Source: a virus. Taken from it: a stretch of 30,204 bases of DNA. The position numbers and the translations under genes are program-made. Shown piece after piece: positions 29,843 through 30,204 of the stretch. The notes beneath the pieces are model-generated. The model was not told where the DNA came from. It was given only the letters and a program-made list of their open reading frames with translations, and did no database searches. The stretch covers positions 1 to 30,204 of IMG/VR virus record IMGVR_UViG_3300009168_000094; one strand, written 5' to 3'. The number at the start of each line of letters is the position of its first letter. Position 1 is the first letter of the stretch.

Positions 29843-30204
29843 ATGTCAATGCCGTGGAAAAACCCGCCGCCCGCCACTAACGAGTTCGACCTGATCAACC
29901 TGGCCGGCGAGCTTGTCTTCATCGTGGTCGGTGGCTGCCACCCGGCTCAGAACACCCGCTTCGGCGTCAAGCCCGTCATCCGCGGTGCCGTGGTGATCCT
30001 GACCGGGCCGGAGGCGGGCAAGGAGTACGTCGACGTTCTCGTCTTCAACTCCAGGATCGTGCGCCGTCTTCGCGGCGTCCCCGGTGACGTGGTGCTGGGC
30101 CGGATCACTGTCGACCCGACCGGCGTCAACCGCGCGGTCGAACTGGAAGACCCGACTCCGGCCGACAGCCAGATCGCGCAGGGCTGGCACAACTACTACC
30201 CGAA
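29843..30204 (+). CDS. Early phage protein, partial (at least 120 aa)
   Basis: ATG at 29843 (or 29849) follows TACGGGGGTAAC; the reading frame runs open to the window end, so the C-terminus is missing. The visible sequence has a beta-rich core (ELVFIVVGGCHPAQNTRFGV; VVILTGPEAGKEYVDVLVFN; VVLGRITVDPTG) and LEDPTPADSQIAQGWH near the end. The LEDPTP...D-x-x-IA-x-x-W pattern is found in phage single-strand DNA-binding (OB-fold) proteins near nucleases, so that is my best guess. It could also be an unrelated small early protein. Confidence 0.65.
   Translation, partial: MSMPWKNPPPATNEFDLINLAGELVFIVVGGCHPAQNTRFGVKPVIRGAVVILTGPEAGKEYVDVLVFNSRIVRRLRGVPGDVVLGRITVDPTGVNRAVELEDPTPADSQIAQGWHNYYP

Overview
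The window is a stretch of a temperate, long-tailed (siphovirus-like) phage genome of a GC-rich actinobacterium. GC-biased third codon positions, frequent GTG starts, a P27-type small terminase, an SPP1-gp6-like portal, a DUF397-like protein and collagen-like fibres all point to an actinophage. The host genus cannot be fixed from the sequence; Streptomycetaceae or Micromonosporaceae-like hosts are only a guess. The integrase lies between the structural genes and the early genes. This is the usual order of a phage genome and not the edge of an integrated prophage, so the attachment site is probably internal, beside the integrase.

Layout. (1) 1-394: a gene-free leader with two copies of a 10-bp palindrome around a possible promoter, then a hairpin. 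(2) 395-619: one small rightward gene. (3) 594-2986: a leftward operon of ten very small genes, mostly joined by 1-4 base overlaps and rich in CxxC zinc-knuckle and ribbon-helix-helix proteins; one of them looks frameshifted. (4) 3048-6161: rightward packaging module, with four tiny genes, the small terminase, a membrane protein and the large terminase. (5) 6149-6833: two leftward genes inserted against the flow. (6) 6893-11244: M15-like endolysin, small protein, portal, scaffold, major capsid. (7) 11261-11313: a strong hairpin terminator. (8) 11356-15053: a duplicated beta-sandwich plus collagen-fibre module, a CBM-like protein and a 28-residue membrane peptide. (9) 15092-18127: head-tail connectors, tail terminator, major tail protein, and tail assembly chaperones with a -1 frameshift at GGGGGAA. 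(10) 18131-26049: tape measure, baseplate/minor tail proteins and a tandemly duplicated tail-tip module. (11) 26079-27975: terminator, tyrosine integrase and a non-coding region with repeated 14-bp sites, the likely attP. (12) 27976-30204: excisionase and early genes, including a Cas4-like nuclease and its probable partner; the last gene runs off the window.

How it works together. Regions 4-10 build the virion: the terminase fills a scaffold-assembled HK97-type head through the portal, connectors join it to a tail set by a 1353-residue tape measure, and fibres decorate it. The lysin releases progeny. The integrase, Xis and repeated arm-like sites form the lysogeny switch. The early genes start a recombination/replication operon.

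Most notable: a 55-residue C-terminal domain shared by the major capsid and major tail proteins; a duplicated fibre pair inside the head-gene block, suggesting head fibres; a duplicated tail-tip module in which one copy is split into two genes and the other is fused; a family of integrase arm-like repeats; and several membrane peptides of about 30 residues. I found no tRNA genes, CRISPR arrays or insertion sequences.
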